This document shows positions 50,054-58,609 of a DNA stretch of 64,000 bases, one piece after another. Position 1 is the first letter of the stretch. Every line of letters begins with the position of its first letter. Below the pieces are notes generated by a model that ran no database searches, was not told where the DNA came from, and saw nothing but the letters and a program-made list of their open reading frames with translations. The translations under genes were made by a program, and so were the position numbers. The DNA comes from Bradyrhizobium sp. SZCCT0153 (lineage in GTDB: Bacteria; Pseudomonadota; Alphaproteobacteria; Rhizobiales; Xanthobacteraceae), in contig NZ_JAFCKS010000010.1 in the NCBI RefSeq assembly GCF_018129995.1, positions 1 to 64,000 of the forward strand, in the 5' to 3' direction.

Positions 50054-50455
50054 TTAGTGCGCCGTCTGCGAGACGGTGCTCGAGTTGACCCCGAAACCAC
50101 TGAGCTGACCGACGGCAGCTGAGTTGTTCTGGAGCGCAGCGGGCCCGAACGAATTCTGGGTGATGCCGCTGGTGTTGTTGCCGAAGGCTACCTGGCCGGT
50201 GGCCGCCGAGTTCTGCACGCCGATCTGGTTCACGGAGCTCGCGTTGTTGAGCGAGGGCGAGCTCGTGCCCTGCATGGTGCTCGCGCTGTTCAGGATGCCG
50301 AGCTGGGTGGTCGACGAGCTGTCGTTTGTGAGGCCGTTCTGCGTGACGCTCGAGCCGTTGACGACGCCGACCTGCACCGTGGTCGAGGTGTTGGCGGCCT
50401 GGGCTGCGGAGGACAGAGCGAACAGGGCAACGGAAGCAAAAATAAACTTGCGCAT
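50054..50455 (-). CDS. Curlin-repeat protein (133 aa), first of the group
   Basis: Signal peptide (about 1-20, ending AAQA), then repeats: TTVQVGVVNGSSVTQNG, SSSTTQLGILNSASTMQG, ASSVNQIGVQNSAATGQV, NSAAVGQLSGFGVNSSTVSQ. Ser replaces Ala in many inner positions, which makes it the most divergent of the four larger subunits. It is the promoter-proximal gene, with 122 bases to the next. The FixJ-type regulator gene upstream ends 167 bases away on the same strand. Confidence 0.72.
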   Translation of the reverse strand: MRKFIFASVALFALSSAAQAANTSTTVQVGVVNGSSVTQNGLTNDSSSTTQLGILNSASTMQGTSSPSLNNASSVNQIGVQNSAATGQVAFGNNTSGITQNSFGPAALQNNSAAVGQLSGFGVNSSTVSQTAH

Positions 50456-50621
50456 GGAATATCCCTTTCTAACCAAGTTGTCTGACTGGTGTGAGATGCC
50501 GGTCCTGGAGGAGGTCGACATCGTGGGATCACTCTGAACCGGTCTTACGGCGCGCGACAGACTGCAGTTCATGCTAGGCGGTACGGACTAGACGATGTGC
50601 GGCACGTCGGCACACGCGAGC

Positions 50622-51275
50622 CTAGGCTTGCGACTGGTTCGCACCGCTCCGCGCCGTCTCATGCGCCATGCTGTCGATCAGCCGCGCCACTTCGATCGGT
50701 GAACGCAGTTCGAGCTTTCGCATCATCCTGGCGCGATGCACCTTGACCGTCACTTCGCTGAGCTGGAGCTTTGCTGCAATCTGCTTGGCGACCAGCCCCT
50801 CCGCCATCAGCAGCATGATCTCCCGCTCCCGCGCCGTCAGAGTCTCGATGCGCTGGCGAGCCTCCCGCACCGCATCTTCCCGCTCCATGCGCCTGCGATC
50901 GCGCTCGATGCCGTGCCTGATCGCATCGAGGATCTCCTGTTCGCGGAAGGGCTTTGGTAGAAATTCGACCGCGCCGCGCTTCATGGCCTCGACGGAGACG
51001 CGCACGTCCGAATGGCCGCTGATGAAGACGATCGGTATCGCCACACCCGATTCAGCGAGCCTGCGCTGAAGCTCGAGCCCGGTCGGCGACGTGCCGGGAA
51101 AGCGAACGTCGAGCACGAGGCATGAAGGACCGTCCGAAAGACTCTCGGTGAGGAATTCATCCGTCGAGGCAAACAGCCTCACCTGATGTCCGGTCTCTTC
51201 GCAAAGGCTGCCAATTGCGCTTCGTATCTGGATTTCGTCGTCAACGACATAAACTGTGGCCTGATTTGAACTCAT
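50622..51275 (-). CDS. FixJ/NarL-type response regulator
   Basis: 217 residues. Receiver domain: TVYVVDDEIQIRSAIGSL, phosphoacceptor Asp in CLVLDVRFPGTSP, Lys in VEFLPKPFREQEIL, the pattern of FixJ-like regulators. A helical linker (RRRMEREDAVREARQRI) and the LuxR helix-turn-helix LTAREREIMLLMAEGLVAKQIAAKL follow. No kinase is adjacent. It lies upstream of, and in the same direction as, the five curlin-like genes, so it is the obvious candidate to control them. Confidence 0.85.
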   Translation of the reverse strand: MSSNQATVYVVDDEIQIRSAIGSLCEETGHQVRLFASTDEFLTESLSDGPSCLVLDVRFPGTSPTGLELQRRLAESGVAIPIVFISGHSDVRVSVEAMKRGAVEFLPKPFREQEILDAIRHGIERDRRRMEREDAVREARQRIETLTAREREIMLLMAEGLVAKQIAAKLQLSEVTVKVHRARMMRKLELRSPIEVARLIDSMAHETARSGANQSQA

Positions 51276-51875
51276 TGCGAAAGACTCCGGACCTGGCGCT
51301 CGCTGATTTAGCAACGAGCCATCCATTGTTCTTGCAAGCGACACAAGGTGCTTGAGGGCAGCGGCGCGAATCGGCCGAGTCGTGTCGGCTCGCCGGCTCC
51401 ACGTCTTACGACCAACATCCGGCCGACGCGAGTGAAGGCGTTCACATATCGAGCTTCGTGATCGGAGGGTTTCGACGTCGCCATCTGCGGTGCCACGGCG
51501 AAGCGCCGTAACGACAATGCGGCAAGCAGGCGTTCCGGCCGCGATATCGGCAGCTGCATCATGGCGTCGCCACTCATGCGCCGACTGGCAGCCGCTTCCG
51601 GCAGTCCAGACGGGACGTTCAGTCAGCTTATCGAGTTCGATACCGCGCGCACCTTTTCGATACGCTCGGTATACGTTTCGCGCAAATCACGAAAAGGCGC
51701 ACGCGCGGACTTTACTTCTGGATCATGGAGCGCACCCGTCCGTCGCACTAAGAACGACGACATATTGTCGAGACGCTGGATATTGCCCCTGGCGATATAC
51801 AACCACAGCGCGATACAACCATAGTGCGATATTCGGTTTTCCGCCCCCAATCATTTCAAGAGGCGGGTTTTTGAT
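51276..51875. other. 600-base divergent control region
   Basis: Lies between the FixJ-type regulator (minus strand) and the exporter operon (plus strand). No convincing gene is seen: the open frames here are short, Arg/Ser-rich and lack ribosome-binding sites. The right third is AT-richer than its surroundings and contains the repeat at 51792-51830. Confidence 0.55.
51792..51830. repeat. Tandem repeat upstream of the exporter operon
   Basis: GCGATATACAACCACAGC (51792-51809) is followed at once by GCGATACAACCATAGT (51810-51825) and a third start GCGAT (51826-51830). The shared core is GCGATA-CAACCA-AG. Such head-to-tail copies before a start codon commonly bind a regulator. Confidence 0.6.
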
Positions 51876-53306
51876 ATGCGATTTGTGACAGTCATTCTCT
51901 TGCTCGGAACCACAACCGGTCTCGCCGCCATCTGCGGCATCCAACCGGCGATCATCGCAGGAGCCACGGCGAGTACGGCGGACGCGGCGGTTCGCGCGTA
52001 CCAGTCGGCAAAGCGGCTCCTTGTGCCGTCCGGGCACGAAGCCCCCACGTTCGGAGTGGACGCGCCGGTGTTCCGCTACGCCGCGATCCAGCGCGGCAGC
52101 ATCGAGCAGACCGTCACCGTCACGGGTGCCCTGCAACCGGTCAAGACGATCGAGGTCGGCTCACAATTGTCAGGCCAGCTCGCGCGGGTCTACGTCGATT
52201 TCAACGATACCGTCGCCAAGGACCAGCCGCTCGCCCTGATCGATCCCCGCAGCTTCGCGGCCAAGGTCGACGAGGCCAAGGCGGCGGTGGAGGTGGCCAA
52301 CTCCTTCGTCGACCTGGAGCGGGCCAAGCTCGACCGCGCCAGGATCGATCTGCAGAACGCGAGGGGGAGCCGGGAGGTCCTGGCGGCCAAGCTCGAAAGC
52401 GCACAGGCACTCAAGGCCTCGGCGCAGAAGACGTTGCAGCGCAAACTCGCGCTTCAGTCGCAGAATGTGGTTGCAGTCACGGCGGTCGACGACGCCCAGA
52501 CGGAATTCACCGCGCGGCTGGCCCAGGAGCGAGAGGCCGATGTCCTGATGTCCCTGAACGCCTACTCGGTGGACGGCGCGCAGGCCGACGTGCGCCGGAT
52601 CGAGGCCGAGCTGGAACAGGCCAGAATGGCCGTCCCGGAGAAAGCAGCCGTGCTTGCGGCCGCCCAGGCCGATCTTGATCGCACCGTGATCCGCTCGCCG
52701 ATCGATGGCGTCGTGGTCGGCAGGTTCGTCAACGAAGGTCAGACGCTGGCGGTCGGCCTCGAATCGCGAACGACCTTCGTGGTCGCCCACCGCCTCGAGG
52801 ACATGGAGATCCACGCACAGGTCGACGAAGCTGATATCGGACGTATCGCGTCCGGCCAGCGCGCTCATTTCACGGTAGATGCCTATCCCGACCGTCGCTT
52901 CGAAGCGACGGTCCGGCAGGTGCGCAAGGCACCGCAGAACCAGCAGCATGTGGTGACCTATACCGTCGTCCTGGCAACCTCAAATCTCGACGGCGCGCTG
53001 CTTCCCGGCATGACGGCCCTCGTGAAGATCGTGATCGAACGGCAGGACGACGTGCTGCGAGTGCCGCTCGCCGCCCTGCGCTTCCAGCCGTCGGGCACGC
53101 GCCCGGACACGGCTTCGGCACGCAGCGGCGTGTGGGTGCGCACCGCCAGCGGCTCGCTTCGGCGCATCCCTGTGACCGTAGGCACTTCGGGCGCGGAACA
53201 GGTCGCGCTCAAGAGCGGTGAGCTCACCGAAGGCAGCCAGGTCGTGGTCGGACAGGCCATCCGGCCGGCGGGCATCGAATTCTTTGGAATCAGGTTTGGA
53301 TCATGA
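51876..53306 (+). CDS. MacA/HlyD-type periplasmic adaptor
   Basis: 476 residues, one N-terminal membrane anchor or signal (about 5-28). Lipoyl-like half motif TVTGALQPVKTIEVGSQLSG, then a long helical hairpin (about 130-275, Ala/Glu/Lys/Gln-rich, coiled), second lipoyl half with VIRSPIDGVVVGRFVNEG, beta-barrel and C-terminal membrane-proximal domain. It bridges an inner-membrane ABC transporter to an outer-membrane channel. The hairpin is long, as in MacA. Its stop overlaps the ATPase start by four bases. Confidence 0.87.
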   Translation: MRFVTVILLLGTTTGLAAICGIQPAIIAGATASTADAAVRAYQSAKRLLVPSGHEAPTFGVDAPVFRYAAIQRGSIEQTVTVTGALQPVKTIEVGSQLSGQLARVYVDFNDTVAKDQPLALIDPRSFAAKVDEAKAAVEVANSFVDLERAKLDRARIDLQNARGSREVLAAKLESAQALKASAQKTLQRKLALQSQNVVAVTAVDDAQTEFTARLAQEREADVLMSLNAYSVDGAQADVRRIEAELEQARMAVPEKAAVLAAAQADLDRTVIRSPIDGVVVGRFVNEGQTLAVGLESRTTFVVAHRLEDMEIHAQVDEADIGRIASGQRAHFTVDAYPDRRFEATVRQVRKAPQNQQHVVTYTVVLATSNLDGALLPGMTALVKIVIERQDDVLRVPLAALRFQPSGTRPDTASARSGVWVRTASGSLRRIPVTVGTSGAEQVALKSGELTEGSQVVVGQAIRPAGIEFFGIRFGS

Positions 53307-54028
53307 CAGGCCTCCTGCCCCTCATCAGCCTGCGATCGGTGTGCAGAACCTATCGCGCGGACGGGATCGCGGTGACCGCAGTCCGCAACGTCAGCTTCGA
53401 CATCGACCCGGGCGAGATCCTTGCCGTGATGGGACCATCCGGCTCCGGCAAGTCGACCCTCATGAACATGATCGGCCTGCTCGACCTGCCGAGCGAGGGC
53501 GCGATCTATCTCGAGGGAGCAAATGTCGCCGAGCTCTCGGAGGACCGCAGGTCGTCGCTGCGGGCTCGCAGCATCGGCTTCGTATTCCAGTCCTACAACC
53601 TTCTCGCGCGCCACAATGCCATCGAGAATGTCGCGCTTCCGCTCGTCTATTGCGGCGTGGGTCGCAAGGAGCGCCTGACGCGCGCCGAGCAGAGCCTGGA
53701 AGCGGTTGGCATGCTGCACCGGGCAAGTCATTTTCCACGCCAGCTCTCGGGCGGCGAGCAGCAACGCGTAGCGATCGCCCGCGCGTTGATCGCCTCGCCC
53801 CTGATCGTGCTTGCCGACGAGCCGACCGGGGCGCTCGACAGCCGCACCGGTGCCGAGATCCTGGCGCTATTAGCCGCACTCAACCGGTCCGGCCAGACCA
53901 TCGTGATGATCACGCACGATCCCGGCATCGCAACGCAGTGCAGGCGCACGATCCGCCTCCATGACGGCGAGCTCGTCAGCGACGAAACGCCAGCCTTGGT
54001 GCCGGCGAAACGGAGCGTTGCGCCATGA
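53303..54028 (+). CDS. MacB-like ABC transporter ATPase
   Basis: 241 residues, LolD/MacB family. Walker A GPSGSGKST, Q-loop FVFQSYNLLARHNAIENV, signature LSGGEQQRVAIARAL, Walker B IVLADEPTGALD, switch His in VMITHDPGIA. It overlaps the adaptor gene upstream and the permease gene downstream by four bases each, so all three are coupled. It powers mechanotransmission by the FtsX-type permease. In E. coli MacB this domain and the permease are one polypeptide; here they are split. Confidence 0.9.
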   Translation: MTGLLPLISLRSVCRTYRADGIAVTAVRNVSFDIDPGEILAVMGPSGSGKSTLMNMIGLLDLPSEGAIYLEGANVAELSEDRRSSLRARSIGFVFQSYNLLARHNAIENVALPLVYCGVGRKERLTRAEQSLEAVGMLHRASHFPRQLSGGEQQRVAIARALIASPLIVLADEPTGALDSRTGAEILALLAALNRSGQTIVMITHDPGIATQCRRTIRLHDGELVSDETPALVPAKRSVAP

Positions 54029-55248
54029 CGATGCTTCAAGGCTTCCAGATCGCACTGCACGCGCTGCGCCTCAACCCGCTGCGCAGTTTCCTCACCATGC
54101 TCGGCATCGTGATCGGCGTCGCGTCGATCGTGACGGTCTTCGCGATCGGCGCCGGCGCACAACTTCGTCTCCAGGAACAGATCCGCTCGATCGGCGCCAA
54201 CGTGCTGATGATCACGCCGGGCGCGGTCTACCAGGGCGGCGTGCGCCTCAAGGAAGGCAGCAAGCTGACGATGACGGAAAGCGACGTGCAGGCCATCCTC
54301 GAGCAGATCCCGGAGATCCAGGCCGCCGCCGGCTCGATCGCCGGAACCGCGCAGGTCATCCACGAGAGCAAGAACTGGAATACGACGATCAACGGCACGA
54401 CCACCGGGCACTTCATGGTGCGCGACTGGCAGCTTGCGTCCGGACGCTATTTCTCCGCCACCGAGGAGGCCGGCGCCGGAAAGGTCGTTGTGCTCGGAAG
54501 CACGGTCGCACGTGAGCTGTTCGCGCCTGGCGCCGACCCGATCGGCGCGCAGGTCAGGATCATGAAGGTCCCGCTCGAAGTGGTCGGCGTTCTCGATCGC
54601 AAGGGACCCGCCCAGGATGACGTCGCCTTCGTGCCCCTGACCACGGCCAAGCTGCGCTTTCTCGGCAGCGCGAGCAACATCAACCGGGATTCGGTCGCCT
54701 ACATCATCGCGAAGGTGACCGCCGACAGTCAGATGGCGGGGGCGCGATCCGAGATCGAGAACCTGCTGCGGCAGCGGCATCGGATTCTCGCCGGCCAGGA
54801 GGACGACTTCAAGGTCCAGGATCCGGCCGCGGCCATGGAGGCGCAGCAGGGAGCAATCCGCACCGTCGCGCTCCTGCTCGTCGCCATCGCCTCGGTCTCG
54901 CTGCTGGTCGGCGGCATCAGCATCATGAATGTCATGATCGTGTCGGTCACCGAGCGCACCCGCGAAATCGGCATCCGCCGCGCGCTTGGCGGGCGGATGC
55001 GCGACATCCGCCTCCAGTTTCTCTGCGAGGCGCTCGTCCTCTGCCTTCTCGGCGGCATCATCGGCGTCGCCGGTGGCGTCACGCTCTCGATGACGGTCGC
55101 ACGCATGGCCGGCTGGATCACCTCGATCGACGGCGAAGCGATTGGCCTCGCCCTGGTCTTCTCGATCGCGACCGGCCTCACCTTCGGTTTCTATCCCGCG
55201 CACAAGGCGTCCAAGCTCAGTCCGATCGAGGCACTGAAGACGGAGTGA
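54025..55248 (+). CDS. MacB-like FtsX-domain ABC permease
   Basis: 407 residues. A membrane helix near 25-45 (LTMLGIVIGVASIVTVFAIG) is followed by a large periplasmic MacB_PCD domain (about 50-245) and a C-terminal FtsX domain of three helices with TREIGIRRALGGRMRDI. Export of peptides, macrolides or small proteins is usual for the family. The outer-membrane partner (TolC-like) is not encoded here. Confidence 0.9.
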   Translation: MTMLQGFQIALHALRLNPLRSFLTMLGIVIGVASIVTVFAIGAGAQLRLQEQIRSIGANVLMITPGAVYQGGVRLKEGSKLTMTESDVQAILEQIPEIQAAAGSIAGTAQVIHESKNWNTTINGTTTGHFMVRDWQLASGRYFSATEEAGAGKVVVLGSTVARELFAPGADPIGAQVRIMKVPLEVVGVLDRKGPAQDDVAFVPLTTAKLRFLGSASNINRDSVAYIIAKVTADSQMAGARSEIENLLRQRHRILAGQEDDFKVQDPAAAMEAQQGAIRTVALLLVAIASVSLLVGGISIMNVMIVSVTERTREIGIRRALGGRMRDIRLQFLCEALVLCLLGGIIGVAGGVTLSMTVARMAGWITSIDGEAIGLALVFSIATGLTFGFYPAHKASKLSPIEALKTE

Positions 55249-55298
55249 GAACATGCTGGGGTGTTCGCATCAACCAAAAGGCCACGGAGGAGCTAGTC

Positions 55299-55616
55299 AT
55301 GAGCCCGGATCCAAAAGATTCGATCACACCAACTCCACGCGAGCGCGAGCTGATGATGCTGATCGCGCGGGGGATGCAGAACAAGAACATCGCCTACGAG
55401 CTCAAGATCTCGGAAAACACGGTGCGGGCCCATATCGGCAACATCATGCGCAAGTACCGCCTCCATAACCGGACCCAGATCGCGATCATTTTTGCGCTGC
55501 AGGCAGCGCCGCCATCGCTGTGGCTCGATCCGGGCAGCACAGAAGGCTACCCGCCGGCGGCGAAACCTGCGCAGGTGCTCGCACAAAATCCCCGGGTGCT
55601 GACGGCGCCGGAGTGA
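55299..55616 (+). CDS. Single-domain LuxR-type regulator
   Basis: 105 residues: essentially a LuxR/GerE helix-turn-helix (about 8-70: PTPRERELMMLIARGMQNKN, then IAYELKISENTVRAHIGNIM) plus a Pro-rich tail. There is no receiver or ligand domain. GGAGG lies eight bases before ATG 55299. It follows the permease by 50 bases and may be the regulator of the exporter operon. Confidence 0.82.
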   Translation: MSPDPKDSITPTPRERELMMLIARGMQNKNIAYELKISENTVRAHIGNIMRKYRLHNRTQIAIIFALQAAPPSLWLDPGSTEGYPPAAKPAQVLAQNPRVLTAPE

Positions 55617-55757
55617 CGGCCGGCTCATCCCACCCTCTCTGTCCCTCTTGCATGCGTCGCCGCTCTTGTAACAAAACTGTCATGCAGCAAAACTAAACGA
55701 TGGCGGGGGGCCGCGGTCGGCCGCCAAGCCGCCTCATCGCAGGCAGGGAGAAATTTG

Positions 55758-57623
55758 ATGCGCCGCTCACTGGTGTTGCTGTCCGCCGGACTGACAGTGC
55801 TGTCCACCGGACTTTCAAGTGGACCTGCCTCCGCCCAGAACAACACGCCCCGTAACCTGATCCTGTTCATCCCCGACGGCCTGCGCGCGCTGAAGGTCAC
55901 GCCCGAGACCGCACCGGCAATGGCCGAGGTCCGCGACAAGGGCGTCAATTTCAAGAACCCGCACTCGCTCTTCCCGACCTTCACCATGGCCAACGGCTCG
56001 GCTATGTCGACCGGCCATTATCTCGGCGATACCGGCGTGTTCTCCAACACGATCTGGACGAATTACACCTCCGTGCCTGCCGGCGACACCGTAGTACCCT
56101 TCATCGAGAACGATGCCGTGCTCGGCGACATCGACGAGCATTTCAAGGGCGACTATCTCAACGAAGAGACCATTCTGAAGATGGCCCGCGACAAGGGCCT
56201 CAGCACGGCGGCGATCGGCAAGGTCGGTCCGACCTACCAGTTCGACCACACGGACAAGCCCGAAAAGGCCGGCCTGCATTCGGTCGTGTTCGACGATTCC
56301 ACCGGCGGCAAGAACGGTGTGGCGCTGTCGGACGAGGTGAAGGACGCGCTGACCAAGGCGGGCCTGCCCCTCGCCACCCCGCCGCGCGGCGACAACAGCA
56401 AGGCCGGCGACGCCAAGACGCCCGGCACCACAGTGGCCAACGTCGCGCAGCAGGCCTATTTCGCCGACGTCGCCGCCAAGGTGGTGCTGCCGATGTTCAA
56501 GGCGCGCAACAAGCCGTTCGTGCTGGTGTTCTGGTCGCGCGACCCTGATGGCAGCCAGCACAACACCGGCGACAGCCTCAACCAGATCAAGCCCGGCATC
56601 AACGGCCCGACCTCGATGGCCGGCATCAGGAACGCCGACAACAACCTCGCCCAGATCCGCAAGGCGCTGGACGAGCTCGGGCTCGCCGCCAACACCAACA
56701 TCATGGTCCAGGCCGACCATGGCTTTTCGACCATCTCCAAGGAAAGCAAGACCAGCCCCTCGGCCAAGCTCAGCTACGACGACACGCCGAAGGACTTCTT
56801 GCCGATGGGCTTCCTGGCGCTCGACCTCGCCAAGGCGCTCGAGCTGCCGCTGTTCGACCCCAACGACAAGAACGCAAAGATCGAGGGCAACAAGCATCCG
56901 AAGGCCGGCAACGGCGTGCTCGGAAAGGATCCGACCAAGCCCGACCTCGTCGTTGCCACCAATGGCGGCTCCGACCTGATCTATCTGCCGAACAAGGACA
57001 AGAAGCTCGCGGCAAAGACCGTCAAGGCGCTGCTCGAGCAGGACTACGTCTCCGGCCTGTTCGTCGACGATTCGCTCGGCCGCATCCCCGGCACGCTGCC
57101 GCTGTCGAGCATCAATCTGCGCGGCAAGTCGGCGACGCCGACACCCGCGATCGTTGTCAACTTCCGCTCCTATGCCAGCGATTGCGGCGAGGCGCCGACC
57201 AACTGCTCGGTGCAGGTCGCCGACACCGTCTTGCGACAGGGCCAGGGCATGCATGGCAGCTTCAGCCGCGGCGACACCATGAACTTCATGGCCGCCATCG
57301 GCCCGGACTTCAAAGCCGGCTATGTCAGCGCGATCCCGGTCAGTAATGCCGATGTCGGCATGACGGCCGCCCGGCTGATGGGGCTGCGCGCCTCGGAGAA
57401 GGGAGACCTGGTCGGCCGCGTGATATCGGAGGCCATGCCCAACGGCACCGTGCCGAAAGCCTATGCCGGCACGATGAAATCCAAGCCCGCCGAGGGCGGC
57501 CTGACCACCGTGCTGAATTTCCAGCGCGTCGGCAGCCAGCGCTATTTCGACGCCGCCGGCTTCCCGGGCCGCACACTCGGGCTCGAGGCGGATGCCGGCA
57601 AACAAAAAACGGCGGGGAAATAA
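55758..57623 (+). CDS. Secreted alkaline-phosphatase-superfamily enzyme
   Basis: 621 residues with a signal peptide (about 1-29, ending SGPASA). Type I phosphodiesterase/nucleotide pyrophosphatase fold: metal Asp in NLILFIPDGLRALK, SLFPTFTMANGSAMSTGHY around the nucleophile, FVLVFWSRDPDGSQHNTGDS, and VQADHGFSTISKES. It likely cleaves phosphoester or diester substrates in the periplasm. GGGAG precedes ATG 55758. Its last codons and stop lie inside a terminator stem that serves the opposing gene. Confidence 0.82.
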   Translation: MRRSLVLLSAGLTVLSTGLSSGPASAQNNTPRNLILFIPDGLRALKVTPETAPAMAEVRDKGVNFKNPHSLFPTFTMANGSAMSTGHYLGDTGVFSNTIWTNYTSVPAGDTVVPFIENDAVLGDIDEHFKGDYLNEETILKMARDKGLSTAAIGKVGPTYQFDHTDKPEKAGLHSVVFDDSTGGKNGVALSDEVKDALTKAGLPLATPPRGDNSKAGDAKTPGTTVANVAQQAYFADVAAKVVLPMFKARNKPFVLVFWSRDPDGSQHNTGDSLNQIKPGINGPTSMAGIRNADNNLAQIRKALDELGLAANTNIMVQADHGFSTISKESKTSPSAKLSYDDTPKDFLPMGFLALDLAKALELPLFDPNDKNAKIEGNKHPKAGNGVLGKDPTKPDLVVATNGGSDLIYLPNKDKKLAAKTVKALLEQDYVSGLFVDDSLGRIPGTLPLSSINLRGKSATPTPAIVVNFRSYASDCGEAPTNCSVQVADTVLRQGQGMHGSFSRGDTMNFMAAIGPDFKAGYVSAIPVSNADVGMTAARLMGLRASEKGDLVGRVISEAMPNGTVPKAYAGTMKSKPAEGGLTTVLNFQRVGSQRYFDAAGFPGRTLGLEADAGKQKTAGK

Positions 57624-57631
57624 CCCCGCCG
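57610..57631 (-). terminator. Terminator overlapping the phosphatase stop codon
   Basis: CGGCGGGG (57610-57617) and CCCCGCCG (57624-57631) with loop AAATAA, which contains the TAA stop of the plus-strand gene. On the minus strand the stem is followed by TTTTTTG, a proper rho-independent terminator for the gene at 57664-58230. Confidence 0.85.
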
Positions 57632-57663
57632 CTCAAAATGCTCCTCGCGAGAGGCGCAGAATC

Positions 57664-58230
57664 TCACATGCCGATGTCGAACACGTTCGGCAATTGGCCC
57701 GCCAAAGGCAGCGCGGTGGCGCCGAGGAAGGTCGCCACCATCGCCATCAGGCGACGGTTGTTCTGGCGCTTGCCGCGCATCTGGCCGGCGATCCACTCCA
57801 GCATCTCGCTGTTGACCTTGGAGGCGTAGGTCGGCGCCCAGCTCTCGATGTCGGCCGACAGCGCGACGCTGCGCGGCGGCACCTTCAGCCCCGAGGCGCT
57901 TGCGGCGTAGTGAGCGACGGCCTTGGCGAGCAGGTCGTCGAACCGGCCGCCATCGGAGCGCTCGGTTGCGGCTTCATTGATCTCGAACAGCGCTTCGGCT
58001 TCGGCGCGGCTGATCGGCTGGTCGTTGACGGCCGTGGCGGTCAGGATACGCGTGCACCAGGCGGTGTCATCGGCATCGAGCGAGCGGGAAAAGTGGACCC
58101 GCCCCCTGGTGGTCGGGCCTTCGCCCGTGATCACACCATCGCGCACGATGGTCAGGGCATGGGCCGCGGTATCGCGGCAGGACGGTTCGAGGGACGGCGA
58201 CTCAACGGACTTCGGCACTGCGGCAGACAT
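57664..58230 (-). CDS. Hypothetical protein with C-terminal hydrophobic segment
   Basis: 188 residues, no signal peptide. The N-terminal two thirds are soluble and acidic (EGPTTRGRVHFSRSLDADDT, ISRAEAEALFEINEA), and a hydrophobic segment (LMAMVATFLGATALPLAG) near the C-terminus may anchor it. The EF-hand-like acidic strings are not canonical. I do not recognise the family. It is transcribed convergently with the phosphatase. Confidence 0.6.
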   Translation of the reverse strand: MSAAVPKSVESPSLEPSCRDTAAHALTIVRDGVITGEGPTTRGRVHFSRSLDADDTAWCTRILTATAVNDQPISRAEAEALFEINEAATERSDGGRFDDLLAKAVAHYAASASGLKVPPRSVALSADIESWAPTYASKVNSEMLEWIAGQMRGKRQNNRRLMAMVATFLGATALPLAGQLPNVFDIGM

Positions 58231-58609
58231 AGTTCACTTCCAGATTTCTTCTGATCGACCAGCATTTTCATGCGGACGTAAAGGGGTGGTTAACGATTCG
58301 ATACGGGGATCGCGACTTTTCTCAATGGTTGCCAATTGGTCGCTGTCAGGTCCGCTTTGGTTTTATCGAACGTCGGGCGAGCGTGATGCGGGTCATAAAA
58401 GGCTTTATCGGGGCAATCGAGACCGTGCGGCTCCGGTGGAGGTGTTCGCCGCAGGCGCCGCTGTAACAGAAAGGTGCTAGGAAATGGGCCCTTCAGGGAA
58501 TGAATTCACATTTTACTTGAAGCGGTTCACTTGAGCGCGACGACCCCCTATACTGCCCGTGACGGAAAAGGTTAATTCCCAAGTAAATTCAATGCGATGA
58601 GGTAGAACC
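58231..58609. other. Intergenic region before the peroxiredoxin gene
   Basis: 379 bases between divergent genes. No coding frame is convincing. A plausible promoter lies at 58526-58554. The middle part shows no repeats or known elements. Confidence 0.5.
58526..58554 (+). promoter_or_regulatory. Candidate promoter of the peroxiredoxin gene
   Basis: TTCACT (58526-58531), 17 bases, TATACT (58549-58554). The -10 is near consensus; the -35 is weak. Confidence 0.4.

Noticed and set aside
51510..51540. AACG and GTTCC in EcfG-like arrangement before the FixJ-type regulator
   Set aside because: The spacer is 18 bases, outside the 16-17 allowed by the pattern.
51308..51888. Short open frames on both strands in the 600-base control region
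   Set aside because: Arg/Ser-rich, no ribosome-binding sites, and they run through the repeat region. Treated as non-coding.
55815..57605. Minus-strand frame of 596 codons opposite the phosphatase
   Set aside because: Antisense shadow; the phosphatase has signal peptide, motifs and ribosome-binding site.
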